64,000 nucleotides of DNA from Phlebotomus papatasi. Its lineage: Eukaryota; Arthropoda; Insecta; Diptera; Psychodidae. This document shows, one piece after another, positions 32,496 to 43,464 of the stretch. Location of the stretch: positions 310,001-374,000 of the forward strand of contig NC_077225.1 of the NCBI RefSeq assembly GCF_024763615.1, read 5' to 3'. Every line of letters starts with the position of its first letter. Positions within the stretch are counted from its first letter, which is position 1. Below the pieces are notes generated by a model, which was not told the DNA's origin, made no database searches, and was given only the letters and a program-made list of their open reading frames with translations. Position numbers and translations under genes: made by a program.

Positions 32496-33513
32496 CGACG
32501 GCTCCATTCCATACTATGCTTAATGGCCTGGACACACTTACGACTAAAGTCCAGCGACGACTAAGCTCGATCATAGGCAAGTCTGTTCGTCATACACTAC
32601 AAACGAGGCTTGACGTTTACTGGAACTCACAAAACATCACTTTCGTGGGTTTTCTGCAGATATTTCTACTGAAATGCACTAGTACTCTTTTGAAAATGAA
32701 ACTACTTGTAAGTTTACTTGACAATTGACTTATAACAATAAGAATTATTCATTAGAATAGCGGGAATTGGCTTAAGTCGCAAGTTAGCTTCCACCTCACA
32801 AATAATTGTAATAAACAATAATTATTGCACGTGTACTGAGACATGAATTTACAAATATTTTTATTATTAGAGGAGTATTAGTGCATTTTAGTAGAACTAT
32901 CTGCATAAAAACTCACGAAAGTGACATTGGTAAAAATAAAAGGGTCAAATTGACCCTTTTCAACAAAAATGGATCATATTTGATCCTTTGAAAGGTTCAC
33001 TTAATTCTTTTGAAATTTTGTATGCAGATTTATCACGATAGATTACGTTTTATCGTAAATTCATCTGAGCAAACACCAAAAATGTTTTTTTCATTGTTTT
33101 ATTCGTTTATTTGGGAGTTAAATAAATGTTAAAACAGTGATCCTTTCAAAGGATCATCAGTGACCCTTTCATTTTTACCAGTAGTGTATGTTTTGTGGAT
33201 ACTAGGGAATGCTAATCCTCGTTTGTAGTGTGTCAGGAACAAACTTGGCTATGAACGAGCTTAGTCGTTTTTGAACTTTAGTCGTAAGTGTGTCTAGGGC
33301 ATAAGTCGACTTAGTCTTTCCTTACTCCGAGGGATATGTTATTCCTGGGACCGAGATCTGGTGAAAATTTGGTGGTCATCTGACGTCCGGGTAACGAGAT
33401 ATTCCATTTCTTCGAAAAAAATTTACACAGGCAGCATAGGAAATCTTCAACTTCAAATGACGCTCCTGAAAAGTTGTCATTCTGAGATAGCATAGTATGG
33501 AATGGAAGCGTCG
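32496..33513. mobile_element. 1.0 kb fold-back element
   Basis: The outer ends CGACGGCTCCATTCC and, inverted, CGACGCTTCCATTCC match at 23 of 25 positions. Further in, blocks such as GACACACTTACGACTAAAG, CGACTAAGCTCG and ACACTACAAACGAGG occur in both arms in inverted order, at uneven spacing. The interior holds a smaller TIR element. No coding capacity. Confidence 0.6.
32928..33180. mobile_element. 253 bp MITE-like palindromic element
   Basis: It starts TGGTAAAAATAAAAGGGTCA and ends, inverted, TGGTAAAAATGAAAGGGTCA. GGGTCA and GATCCTTT blocks alternate in both orientations near each end. It sits within the fold-back element. Flanks show no certain duplication. Confidence 0.6.
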
Positions 33514-34519
33514 AATTATTTGTTGTTTTCTATATTAATATAGTTAATGTCTTTTAGAGCCATTTTTTAAATGGTAAACTTTTCGTGCACACATTTTTAG
33601 TAGGAAATCCTGCTTCACTTTACTGCGTTTTTTTCTGAAAATTAAGTTTTTTTTGTTAATATTACAAATAACATATAATATAGAAAAGTAGGTAATAGGG
33701 CAAAAAAATTTTAAAAAATAACTTAATATGAAAATATTGAATTAAAGTGGTGAAATTTTAAAACACAACAATTAAAAGTTGCTTATTATATAGTCTTGCT
33801 AAAGTACTATGAAGTTAAAAATAAGAAATTGTTGAAATATTAGCTTCTTTACATATTTTACCTCAAACATACACGTTTATTATACCGCGTAAAATATACG
33901 CATTCTGTATTTTTTCTATGAATGGCGTCATTTTTTGTAAATGAAATGAAGAGGAAAATTCAAAATTTTATTTCTCGTCTTCTGCTTGCTTCAAAATTCT
34001 ATTTCATACTTTTTCTGACTCAACAAAAAATATAGATTTTTTTGGACAGAATTGGAAAAATAATAAAAATAATTTTATTTTTTCAGTTGATTTTTTTAGA
34101 GAAATAAATATTATTTTCGAGAGGCGTAAAACTATATGATTCCTCACACAATTCTCTATCGGAGAAGCACAGCCGCAATTTCTTATTAAATATAAAAGTC
34201 ATTGTATTCCTGTGATAAAGAATCATGATTTACATTTTAATTTGGGAGATGGAAATATTTATCACTTCACATGGTTGCCAGATTAATATCCATTTTGTAT
34301 GTGGAATATATTTTTTCACAGCTGGCAACTCGTTGTGGAATTTATTTTGACTTTTGTGGGCTGGACAAATATTGGAAAATATTTGGGAAGGCTTCTCGAA
34401 ATATTGTCGACTGTGATTTCGAATATTTTCAGAGAAATTCTTCCCCACTTTCGACTTTTTGCCTAGCGTGTGTCAAGTTTCCACCTTTCCAGCATCGAGT
34501 TTTTCTCGATGATCTGCCT
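33514..34519. other. Non-coding interior of TIR element
   Basis: AT-rich sequence with short frames only. Near 34350-34440 the composition and CCAAATATTTTCC-type blocks echo 30100-30190 in inverted form, which may be a more diverged inner part of the TIRs. Confidence 0.35.
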
Positions 34520-35056
34520 AAAAATGTTTATTGGGTAGGGCCATCAAGTCTTGTTCGAAACATGTCCTAGTGCATACAAAGAAGGAAAATCTCAAATTTC
34601 ATCTTTTTATCACGTATGGTGTTTTTCCAGTAAAATATCGTACAATTTTGAAACTTTTATGAGACATTTTTCATTGCACGTGTGAAAAATAATATTTAAA
34701 TTTCGCAATATTGGATAATTTTTTAAGTGATGCATAACTTGAACTGGATATTTCAACCAAGTGTGTAAAATTGTTGTTATTCTATAATCGACAGTCAAAC
34801 CAATAAGTTTGTTTTACGAAAGATAGGCCAACCTAATTTACGGAGAATACATATTTCGGATACACAATAACATGGTGAGTTCCATATTTTTGAATAAATA
34901 AATTCATAAAAATTATATTTGGCGAAACTGTTTTGCAGTTTTTGATAAATCATAATCCTACGAAAGAAGAAGCTGAGAAAATTTTGGAAAGATTTACACG
35001 AAAAAGACCCATATTCCGATGACCCGCCATCTTGGATAGAAGAAATTTTAAATAAA

Positions 35057-35353
35057 ATGGAACGTGACATAGCTTCTGAGAAGTTACACAAAATTCAAAG
35101 GAGTGAGGTAGAGGAGTCTAACAAAGAAGTTGAAGATCAACTCATGTGTAAAAGAAAAGATAAGCTCACAGAAAAATACTTTGAAAAACAGGAGAAAAAT
35201 CTTTACCTTGTAGAATATGTGACTGATTCAGAAGGAGATCAAGTACCTGCGGAAGATTTTTTATCTGATTTTGAGGATCAAACGTTATATTATTCTAGGA
35301 AACCTGCTTCAGATCATGTATATTCATCTGAAAATTCTAGTAGTGATGTATAA
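35057..35353 (+). CDS. Small acidic hypothetical protein
   Basis: 98 codons from ATG to TAA. The open frame continues about 50 codons upstream of the ATG through KFWKDLHEKDPYSDDPPSW, so the start is uncertain and an upstream exon is possible. There is a good acceptor (TTTTGCAG) near 34940. The product is charged, helical in its first half and acidic/serine-rich at the end (YSSENSSSDV). No family recognised. It precedes a fragment related to the polymerase gene of this contig by about 170 bp, so it may belong to the same kind of element. Confidence 0.3.
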   Translation: MERDIASEKLHKIQRSEVEESNKEVEDQLMCKRKDKLTEKYFEKQEKNLYLVEYVTDSEGDQVPAEDFLSDFEDQTLYYSRKPASDHVYSSENSSSDV

Positions 35354-35525
35354 TTTTCTATATAATTTACAGTAAAAAGTTAAAAGTATAAATTTAGAGC
35401 GTTTTTAACCCAAAAATCCCTCTCCCCTTTCTTTCTTTCGTTGAAAATTGTTCATTACAAACATTTTTCACAATTATTTAACATGGTGTATCTTAAAAAA
35501 TCACTCAGAAAAAATCTATATCGCA

Positions 35526-35630
35526 ATGAGTACGCACAGCTTGAGACAATTAGCAGAATATTTGGCAAAAGAAAAATCAGAGTCTGATTTGGTGCAATTT
35601 ATTTTACATAAAAATCTGAAGAAAAATGAA
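35526..35630 (+). pseudogene. N-terminal fragment related to the polymerase gene at 19936
   Basis: ATG 35526 opens MSTHSLRQLAEYLAKEKSES followed by DLVQFILHKN. The gene at 19936 has FSRLSKMLLNNKSEGDLIQ and LILLDKS at the same positions. The KSExDLxQxIL pattern and spacing are shared, so these look like two members of one gene family. The frame is cut after 35 codons by the BEL LTR at 35631. Confidence 0.5.
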
Positions 35631-36256
35631 TGTTGGCGCCAACACAGGAAAAGGCGCCAATTTAGTTCAACGCCGCAAGTCGCCAGCGGTGGGTTCTCCA
35701 ATCTCATCCGAATGACTCATCAATGAGTCATCACTGATCAAGCGCAGTTAATTGTCACTTGTGAAAAAAGCTCTCTATGCAAAAATACACGCGAATTTTT
35801 CTTCAGTCTAAATCTTATTAATTATTGGAATAAATTCATCAAAAGAAATAAAAGTGTGTTTTAGTGAAGAGTTGTGAAGTGAGTGGATTGAATCCAGACA
35901 TTGAAAGTGGTTTCTAGGCAGAGGATTCTGAGGAAAACCCCAAAGGCTTGGAGGCATCTTGCTGGACAAAGGAGAAGACAAGGAGGCTTTATCACCTTCA
36001 GCCCGTTTGACCTTCTCACAAGATTGGCTCCTCATTCGTCTAATTTTCTTCATTTATTTATTTCAAAGGTGAGGAGTCAGACACAAACTCCAAGGGGCTT
36101 ACCATTGCATTACAAATATACCTCTTCTTTTTTCCACATTTATTTTAAAGGTAAGGAGCTCACAATAAAAGGAGTAGAGGTTCCTCCGGCTCCCCTTATC
36201 TAACCAAATTGCTTTACATCATTTTATTTCAAAGGTAAGGGCTCCTTGACCAAACA
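35631..36256 (+). repeat. BEL family 1 5' LTR, copy B
   Basis: Starts TGTTGGCGCCAACACAGG and ends GACCAAACA, 626 bp. Near-identical to the LTR at 53877 and about 10% different from that at 10550. It holds three AAAGGTRAGG motifs at about 36064, 36147 and 36231. A primer-binding-site-like TTTGGTCCTTCGTGGG follows directly. Confidence 0.9.
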
Positions 36257-36327
36257 TTTGGTCCTTCGTGGGAAAGCAGCGCCAGCCATTACTACAAAAA
36301 TCCACTACATACTGCCACTAATTGGAA

Positions 36328-38442
36328 ATGTCATCAGAAGAACGACAAGCTCTCGTTGCATCCCGTGGCGGATACAAGTCAATGTTCAGCAGAGTGAAGA
36401 ACGCCGTTCACAAATATGAGAAGGATGACACACTCCTGACCATGCCTTCAGCACTCGCCGAGATTGATCGCAATCTCGACCTGATGCCTGCTCTACGCAA
36501 TAACATTGAAAGAATTTCCGAGCGTATTATCTACCTTACAGAAGGCGCAGAGGAACAGAAGGTCGAAGAAGAGAGTCTCCAATCACTACTGGATGAATTT
36601 GATATGTATGATGAGAAACTGATTGAGTTGAGAATCCAGGCAAAGGCAAAAGCCCCATCTTCTGACAGTGTAGAAGGCATGTTAAGCTATATCAACACCA
36701 AGCTTGACGAACAACAAATTCAACATGAGGTGGAAAAACGCATGGCAGAAGAAAGGTTTAAAATGACCCTGGAATTCGAGCAAAAAAAGTATGGGGCCAC
36801 CCTCAACTTGCTGGTCACAGAAAATCAATCATTTCTTACATCAAGCCCACGTTCCAGAGATGCACCTTCACATGCGAAATTGGAACCATTGACTGTTCCT
36901 GATTTCAGCGGCAAATACACAGAGTGGACAAGCTTCAAGGAGTTGTTTTTGGACATAATCGACAGGAATACAACTCTAACCGATGCTCATAAGTATTACT
37001 ATCTGATGAAACACCTGAAGGATGAAGCCAAAATGGTTGTTCAGAACATACCAGCGTCTGCCAACATCTACAGTGTTGCATCGAAAATATTGATGGACAA
37101 ATATGACGATAAGATGAGCATTGCAATGAGTCACATCAAGTCATTCCTGAGCATTCCAAAAATATCTGAACCATCTGCTGATGCTATGAGACGTACTCAC
37201 GTAACTATGGATTCCGCAATTCAGGCTTTGGATGCATTGGACATGAAAAATCGAGATATTTGGTTGATTTACATTGCATTGGAAAAGTTGGATTCTGAAA
37301 GTAAAACTCTATGGTCAAGAAGATGCTATAAGAAGATTCCCATCTGGCAAGAATTTGTCGATTTTCTCAATGAACGTTACAAGACGATGGAAATGGCCAA
37401 TCCCGGCAAACCCTCATCGTCAAAGAGACAGGAGGTGAAGTCCAAACCGAAGTCAGCATTATCGGTAACCACTTCATCCGGTCAGAAAAACTCGGATAAT
37501 GCCACTCCAGGCAATCTGTGTGCTTCCTGCGGGAAACCCAATCATCGCACAGTGAAGTGCTACAAGTTCAGAGGCCTAAAGGACACCCAAAGGCTTGAAA
37601 TTGTGCAACGCGCCAAACTGTGTGTCAACTGTTTGGACCCTGGGCATCCAGTGGAAAGCTGTCAATCGTCAGCATGTAAGCAGTGTGGAGAAAAACACAG
37701 CACCTGGCTCCACCTGGCTTTTCATCCCAATAATGCTCAGATCCCACAGACAACAACCGTAGCTACTGTTCACCCAGATCCACTATCGCCTGCTCCAGTC
37801 ACTACCGACACAGATCAAACATGTGGATCAGCTACAAGATTTACTCTAAAATGCACCACTACATCTTCCTTTCCTACTGTCTTACTGGCTACAGCAGTAA
37901 TCTGCGTTCGGAATGATGAAGGAGAACAAATTCTGTGCAGAGCTGTATTGGATTCCGGTTCTCAAGCTAACATTATCACCGAGAAGATAAGTCAGATGCT
38001 GAAATTGCCCAGAAGGAAGACTACTTGCACATTGGAAGGAGTAGGGGGTCATGAAGCTCCATCAAAATATCAAACCAGTTTGAGTTTTGGCCCCAGAGGC
38101 TTCAATAAATGGACTGAGACGGATTGCATAATCCAAGAGAAGATCACTGGCATTCAACCCTCAGCAAAAATCCCTACTGAGTCACTTCCAATTCCTCCGA
38201 AGTTGATCATGGCAGACCCACAATGGAATAAGCCCCAAGTCATTGATATGCTAATTGGCGGACAACATTACTGGGATCTAATCATGGATCAGACTATTAA
38301 ATTGGGACCTGGATTACCTATCCTGAAGCGGAGTGTATTTGGATGGCTTGTGGTCGGAGAAGTCTCACCTAGTCCAATTACAACCAAAGTGTGCAATCTC
38401 ACAACCCTTGAGTCTATTGATCTCAGCCTCAAGCGGTTTTGA
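36328..38442 (+). pseudogene. BEL gag and protease with a nonsense mutation (copy B)
   Basis: ATG 36328 opens SSEERQALVASRG. The frame covers a coiled-coil N-terminus, the DUF1759-type gag domain (KLEPLTVPDFSG, about residue 185), three Cys/His clusters (about 399-455) and the aspartic protease LDSGSQANII (about 540). At 38440 a TGA stands where copy A has TGG (tryptophan in RFWEIED). After the stop the homology continues in frame for 57 codons, to 38613, where the LTR of another BEL element cuts in. RT, RNase H and integrase are absent. Otherwise it is about 98-99% identical to copies A and C. Confidence 0.9.
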
Positions 38443-38613
38443 GAAATTGAAGACGTGACTGGTCCCGCTAAACAGAGAAAGGAGGAAGATGAAGAGGCAG
38501 AGAAGTTTTTTTCCGATACTGTCACCAGAGATCCTGATACAGGCAGATTTGTCGTGCATCTTCCTTTTACGGACAAAGTGAAGGAACTGGAAAATAACTA
38601 CCTGAACGCTGCC

Positions 38614-39332
38614 TGTTCACGCGAAAAAGACATATCCTAAATTTGTCCATGGAAATTTCCACCCATGATTATTTATTGGGTGACTCGTCTAATGTGTCAA
38701 TTGTTCATTTTTTCCCCTCTCCATAACGGATTTTTTTTTCTTCTTCTCTTCCTTTTTTTTCTGCAAGTTCAAGTCAAGTAAAAATTTATCGCTCTGCCAC
38801 AAAAATTAAATTATTCACAAATTAAATTAATAAATATCTTTCGCGACTGCACCAAAGTGTTTTATTGTCATGGAAAAACCGACGTAGACAATACAATATA
38901 TGGGAACCGGAAATTCCCCGACGAATTTCCGGTTCCCATATATTGTTTTATTGTCGTTCGTGAGTGAGAATTCTCCTGAGTGGTGATCCAGAAGTGCCAT
39001 TTCACGAGAAAAGGGTGAAAGAATAGGACTGTGAGTGAACCTCGTGGAATCCAGCCCAACGAGTGGAAGTCTTTTCGAGGCAAAAGCTGCGCAGCAGAAC
39101 ATTGAGAAGGAAAATTTTTATTGATCCTCCTTCGCCAGGATAACCAGGCTTGTATTTATTTCCTCAACAGGTACAATTACCACAATTATTTCGGGAAAAG
39201 TCAGGGCTTTGGAACTCAGGAGTTCTTTGTCTAATTCTCAGGTACAATTACCACAATTATTTGGGGAAAAGTCAGGGCTTTGGAACTCAGGAGTTCTTTG
39301 TCTAATTCTCAGGTAAATTCTCACCACTTTTA
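38614..39332 (+). repeat. BEL family 2 5' LTR (copy D), inserted in copy B
   Basis: Starts TGTTCACGCGAAAAAGAC directly after copy B gag-pol sequence. The five bases before it are CTGCC. It contains a 22 bp perfect hairpin (38894-38945) and a 71 bp tandem duplication (39170-39240, 39241-39311), each unit beginning at an AG|GTACAATT junction. The right boundary before the primer-site-like TTGGTCCTGCCGAGC is approximate. Confidence 0.8.
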
Positions 39333-39380
39333 TTGGTCCTGCCGAGCACCGTTGGAGTCAGTGGAACTTCAGCCAGCGAC

Positions 39381-40580
39381 ATGCCGCACAAAACGTCATC
39401 TCGTGTCTCGTACAAAGGTCAATTGACAACCCTCAAGAGGAACATTGAGAGGTATGAGAATGATCCGCAGCTGTTAACTGAGCCTAACGCTAAATCGGAG
39501 CTGAAAACTCAAAGAGAGTTGGTGGACAGAATCGAGAAAAAGTTCCAAGAAGTGCAGCATTCAATTATTCAAGAGTGCGCCACTGCTGAACAAATTGAAG
39601 CTGAGAATTTAGAACTCTTGGCATTTTTGGAAGAATGCATGCAAATTTATGAAAGGATCTCGGTTCTCATAACCACAATTGAGGATTCTAAAGAACATTT
39701 GACGCCACAATTGAATGGAGATTCCTCTTCCCTCAATAGACTTCTTAGCCTCATGGCAAGTCAGTTGGAGGAGCAAAAACTCCAAAGAACTTCAGAGGAA
39801 AGGAAGCTGAAAGAAATTCTGGAAGCTCAGAACAATAATTTCCGTTCTTATTTGGAACAATCCAGACAAGAACTTCTGAATGCTTCACTAGAAAATGAAA
39901 CAAGTTTTGCGACGCAATCTTCTGCAAAATTGGAGCCAATTAAGGTCCCTGAATTTTCGGGATCTTATGCTTCATGGAGAACATTCCATGATATGTTCAT
40001 ATCCATAGTCGACAGCAATCCATCGTTGACTAAAGCGCAGAAGATGAACTACCTCAAAAATGCTGTCAAGGGAGAGGCTGAGCAACTCATCAGCAAATTC
40101 AGCATCTCAGATGACAATTACGCAAGAGCTTGGAATCGTCTCAAAAAGAGGTACGATGACAAACTTTCGATAATGTGCGCGCTGATGGATCAGTTTTTGG
40201 ACCAGCCGTCAATTACTCAGCCCAATGTTGCAAGTATCAGGCGCATCCAATCTAACACTTCATCAGCAATTGACGCATTGGAAGGGATGAACATTACTCA
40301 ACGAGATCCATGGCTCATCCATTGGATACTGAGGAAATTTGACAGAGAAACTAAGTGGCTTTGGGCGCAAGAGAATCACGATATCTCCACCACCACATGG
40401 GAAGATTTCGACCGGTTCCTGAACAAAAGATGTCGCGCATTAGAGCACACAGGACCCTCTGAGGACACTCCTGAACCAGGTCCGAGTAAGTCACAAAAAC
40501 CTCAGTTTCCACCCAAAAAGAAAGCATCTACACTGGTATCAGGGATTCAAACCAATTGTTCTTATTGTAAAGAATCTCAA
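39381..40580 (+). CDS. BEL family 2 Gag (copy D), truncated at the zinc knuckle
   Basis: The ATG at 39381 (MPHKTSSRVSYKGQL) is the first in frame after the LTR. Layout parallels family 1: a coiled-coil N-terminus with glutamate-rich helices, then KLEPIKVPEFSGSYASW opening the DUF1759-type domain at about residue 185, WLIHWILRKFD and a proline/lysine-rich linker. The first half of a Cys knuckle (CSYC) follows, and then homology stops. The open frame runs on to 40637, but those residues come from the inserted non-LTR fragment. Protein identity to family 1 gag is moderate, so the two are separate BEL lineages. Confidence 0.85.
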
Positions 40581-40793
40581 GAAAACATATCTTGTGCGAT
40601 TGTCCGACTCTGGCACTTTCGAGACAGAAGATATTAGGAAAGAGGGTGATTGATTTGGATGACTTAAGCATTGTTAATGTAAAGAACATCTTATCATTCA
40701 CCAAGGAAAATGAATTGTAATAAAATGGATCAGACGGATGACGGAATTATGGAATATAGGGGACACAAACAATCTACAATCAATCTACAAGTT
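40581..40793 (+). mobile_element. 5'-truncated non-LTR retrotransposon 3' end inside BEL D
   Basis: A frame shifted from gag reads HILCDCPTLALSRQKILG and ends TKENEL with TAA at about 40709. The CxCP.L...R...LG arrangement is typical of the C-terminal end of many non-LTR ORF2 proteins. About 80 bp of 3' untranslated sequence with an ACAATCTACAATCAATCTAC tail precedes the return of BEL sequence. The insertion replaces the second part of the zinc region and the whole protease. Confidence 0.55.
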
Positions 40794-40794
40794 A

Positions 40795-42316
40795 GCAGAT
40801 CCCCATTGGAACCACTGCCAACGTATAGATCTTTTAATAGGTGGGGCAAATTCTTGGGATTATTTCGGTGTCGACAAGTATGAATTGGGAGAGGGCCAAC
40901 CGCGTCTACTCAATAGCGTTTTCGGATGGTTAGTAGTAGGTTCTTGTTTTAAGGTCTCACCTCCTCAACCCGTCTCTTGCAACGTCACCACCTTAGCTTC
41001 ACTCGATAAAACCATGAAACAGTTCTGGGAAATCGAAGATATCCCCAAAGAGGACGTCAAATCGTTTGAGAAAGCTGAGGCGGAGAAATCCTTTGACACA
41101 ACTGTCACTCGAACTAAAGAAGGGAGATATCAAGTTCAACTTCTTCTCAATGAGAACATTCAGGTCTTACATTCCAATCGAAATCAAGCATTGCGTCAAT
41201 TTTCGCACCTTGAACGCCGACTTGATAAGAACTTGACTCTCAAAGAATTATACTTAACTGTATTTCGTGAGTATTTACAGTTGGGAATTATTGAACGGGT
41301 CCCTGCAAACCAATTGTTTGCTCCTTCAATACCAATATACTACATGCCACATCACTGCGTGATTAGGGAAAATGCGTTGTCCACCAAGGTTAGACCAGTA
41401 TTTAATGCAAGTTCCGTCACAGCGTCAGGTGTGAGTCTCAATGACTGCTTGCATGTGGGACCTATCGTTCAGCCCGTTCTGGTTTCAATCCTTTGGAGAT
41501 TTAGAATGCATAAATATGCATTAACCTGCGACATTGTTAAAATGTATTTGCAGGTTGAGCTTCACCCTTCCCATAGAGACCTGCAAAGATTCGTGATCAG
41601 ACTCGACAATGAAATCGAAGATTTTCGATTTACACGGGTTTGTTTCGGGCTTGCCAGCTCTCCATTTCTGGCAACTAGGGTTCTCATGCAGTTGGCAGAA
41701 GACGAAGGTAATTGATACCCAGCTGCAGCTAAAGTCATTCGCGAGAATAACTATGTTGATGACTGTTTGTTGTCAGTACCCACCGTTGATGAGGCTTTGA
41801 AAATTAAAGAAGAATTGAAGTCCCTATTTCTCTTAGCAGGCATGGAATTGTCCAAATTTCAATCCAACAGCTCTGCTGTGATGGAATCGGAGGTTTCCTC
41901 TTCCACTAATGAGGAAGTCAATTTGAGTTTCGAAACCAAAACCCTTGGAATTATTTGGCTACCAAGTCAATACTGTTTCCAGTTTCGTGTTTCCAATTTG
42001 GCTGATCAAGCTCTCCCAACTAAACACCACATTCTATCCACTATTGCGCGTATTTATGACCCATGTGGCTTTGTTGGTCCCATTCTGACCAGAGCAAAAT
42101 TAATAATGCAAGCAACATGGATTGAAGAGCTCGACTGGAGGGACGAAGTATCCCAGAGTGTGAGGGAAAGGTGGGGGGAATTTAATTCTGATCTGCCAAA
42201 CATTGAAGAATTGAAAATCCCACGGTGGTATTCCAAATTTGACCGGGTGGTTGGCAGAGAACTCCATGCGTTCTCGGATGCCAGTGGGGTCGCGTATGAT
42301 GCGGTGGTTTTTCTCG
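40795..42316 (+). pseudogene. BEL family 2 Pol (copy D): RT and start of RNase H, one stop, cut by gap
   Basis: Homology resumes at KLADPHWN, matching IMADPQWN in copy A. It then runs through VFGWLVVG, the RT with TCDIVKMYLQV and, after an in-frame TGA at 41713, YVDDCLLS. TKHHILSTIARIYDP follows, then the RNase H start HAFSDASGVAYDA, at which point the N run begins. The single stop between RT motifs B and C and the lost protease make the copy defective. Integrase would lie in the gap. Confidence 0.88.
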
Positions 42317-42816
42317 NNNNNNNNNNNNNNNNNNNNNNNNNNNNNNNNNNNNNNNNNNNNNNNNNNNNNNNNNNNNNNNNNNNNNNNNNNNNNNNNNNNN
42401 NNNNNNNNNNNNNNNNNNNNNNNNNNNNNNNNNNNNNNNNNNNNNNNNNNNNNNNNNNNNNNNNNNNNNNNNNNNNNNNNNNNNNNNNNNNNNNNNNNNN
42501 NNNNNNNNNNNNNNNNNNNNNNNNNNNNNNNNNNNNNNNNNNNNNNNNNNNNNNNNNNNNNNNNNNNNNNNNNNNNNNNNNNNNNNNNNNNNNNNNNNNN
42601 NNNNNNNNNNNNNNNNNNNNNNNNNNNNNNNNNNNNNNNNNNNNNNNNNNNNNNNNNNNNNNNNNNNNNNNNNNNNNNNNNNNNNNNNNNNNNNNNNNNN
42701 NNNNNNNNNNNNNNNNNNNNNNNNNNNNNNNNNNNNNNNNNNNNNNNNNNNNNNNNNNNNNNNNNNNNNNNNNNNNNNNNNNNNNNNNNNNNNNNNNNNN
42801 NNNNNNNNNNNNNNNN
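42317..42816. other. Assembly gap, 500 N
   Basis: Exactly 500 undetermined bases between BEL D RNase H and sequence leading into a pogo-type transposase. Confidence 0.99.
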
Positions 42817-42906
42817 GAAAAAGTACTTATTTGAAGCGTGAGCAAAAGTGACAAGTTGGACATCCGGAGATACGATTGTATTGCAGGGGTTTTCTTTTTA
42901 TTTCAG

Positions 42907-43464
42907 ATGGGTAAAAAGGAAAATAAATTGAAAAAGTACAAATCCTATACTCAAGACCAAGTGAACAAAGCACTGGAAGCTTTTCGTCAAGGAAAGTCAC
43001 TAAGTCAGGTGTCAGTATTATTTGGGGTGCCAAGAACAACACTTTTTAATAAGCTGACCGAGAAATGTCCGGAAGAATGCTCTGGGGGAAGGCCTCTTAC
43101 GCTGCCAAAAGATATAGAAGATAAGCTCGTTGAATGGATTTTAGGATGCAGTGACAAGTGGCATCCTATAACAAAAGATCAAGTCCTCAACACTGTGCAA
43201 ATTATTTGTAAGAAGTTCAAGATTGTCAACGAGTTCACCGATGGAAGGCCAGGATACTCTTGGTTCAAGAGCTTTTTGAACAGATACCCAGAATTGAGAC
43301 TTCGTACACCAGAAGCATACACAACCCAAAGAGCTGGTATTACCACTGAGTGGTTTGAGAAAACTCATGAATATTTAAAATCCAAAGATCTTCTGGAACT
43401 TCCTCCTGATCGCGTCTTTAATCTTGACGAAACGGGTGTAATGCTTTCGCCCAAAGCTGGACAG
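42907..43464 (+). pseudogene. pogo/Tigger-type transposase, N-terminal part
   Basis: The ATG at 42907 directly follows a TTTTATTTCAG acceptor-like tract. The product opens with a psq-type helix-turn-helix (YTQDQVNKALEAFRQGKSL, VPRTTLFNKL). A CENP-B-like second DNA-binding region (GRPGYSWFKSFLNRYPEL) comes next, then the first acidic residue of the DDE domain in FNLDETGV. A donor (CAG|GTATCT) ends the exon at 43464. After a candidate acceptor at 43536 a lysine/arginine-rich frame ending at about 43663 resembles the basic tail of such transposases. The middle of the DDE domain, with the second and third catalytic residues, is missing, so the copy is dead. Confidence 0.75.

Larger units (their letters stand above)
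29129..34862. mobile_element. 5.7 kb element with about 340 bp terminal inverted repeats
   Basis: The ends read TATCCGAAATATG inward from both sides. The left arm (29129-29454 plus 30023-30043) and right arm (34520-34862) are nearly identical when inverted. A 62-codon open frame occurs in both arms only because they are copies. No transposase domain is visible inside, so it is either a non-autonomous DNA transposon or one whose enzyme is degraded. The flanks (AAATATTG and CACAATAAC) give no certain target duplication. Confidence 0.7.

Noticed and set aside
29193..34798. Identical 62-codon ORFs at 29193-29381 (+) and 34610-34798 (-) as a duplicated gene
   Set aside because: They lie in the two inverted arms of the TIR element and are identical because the arms are. 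The translation has no motif.
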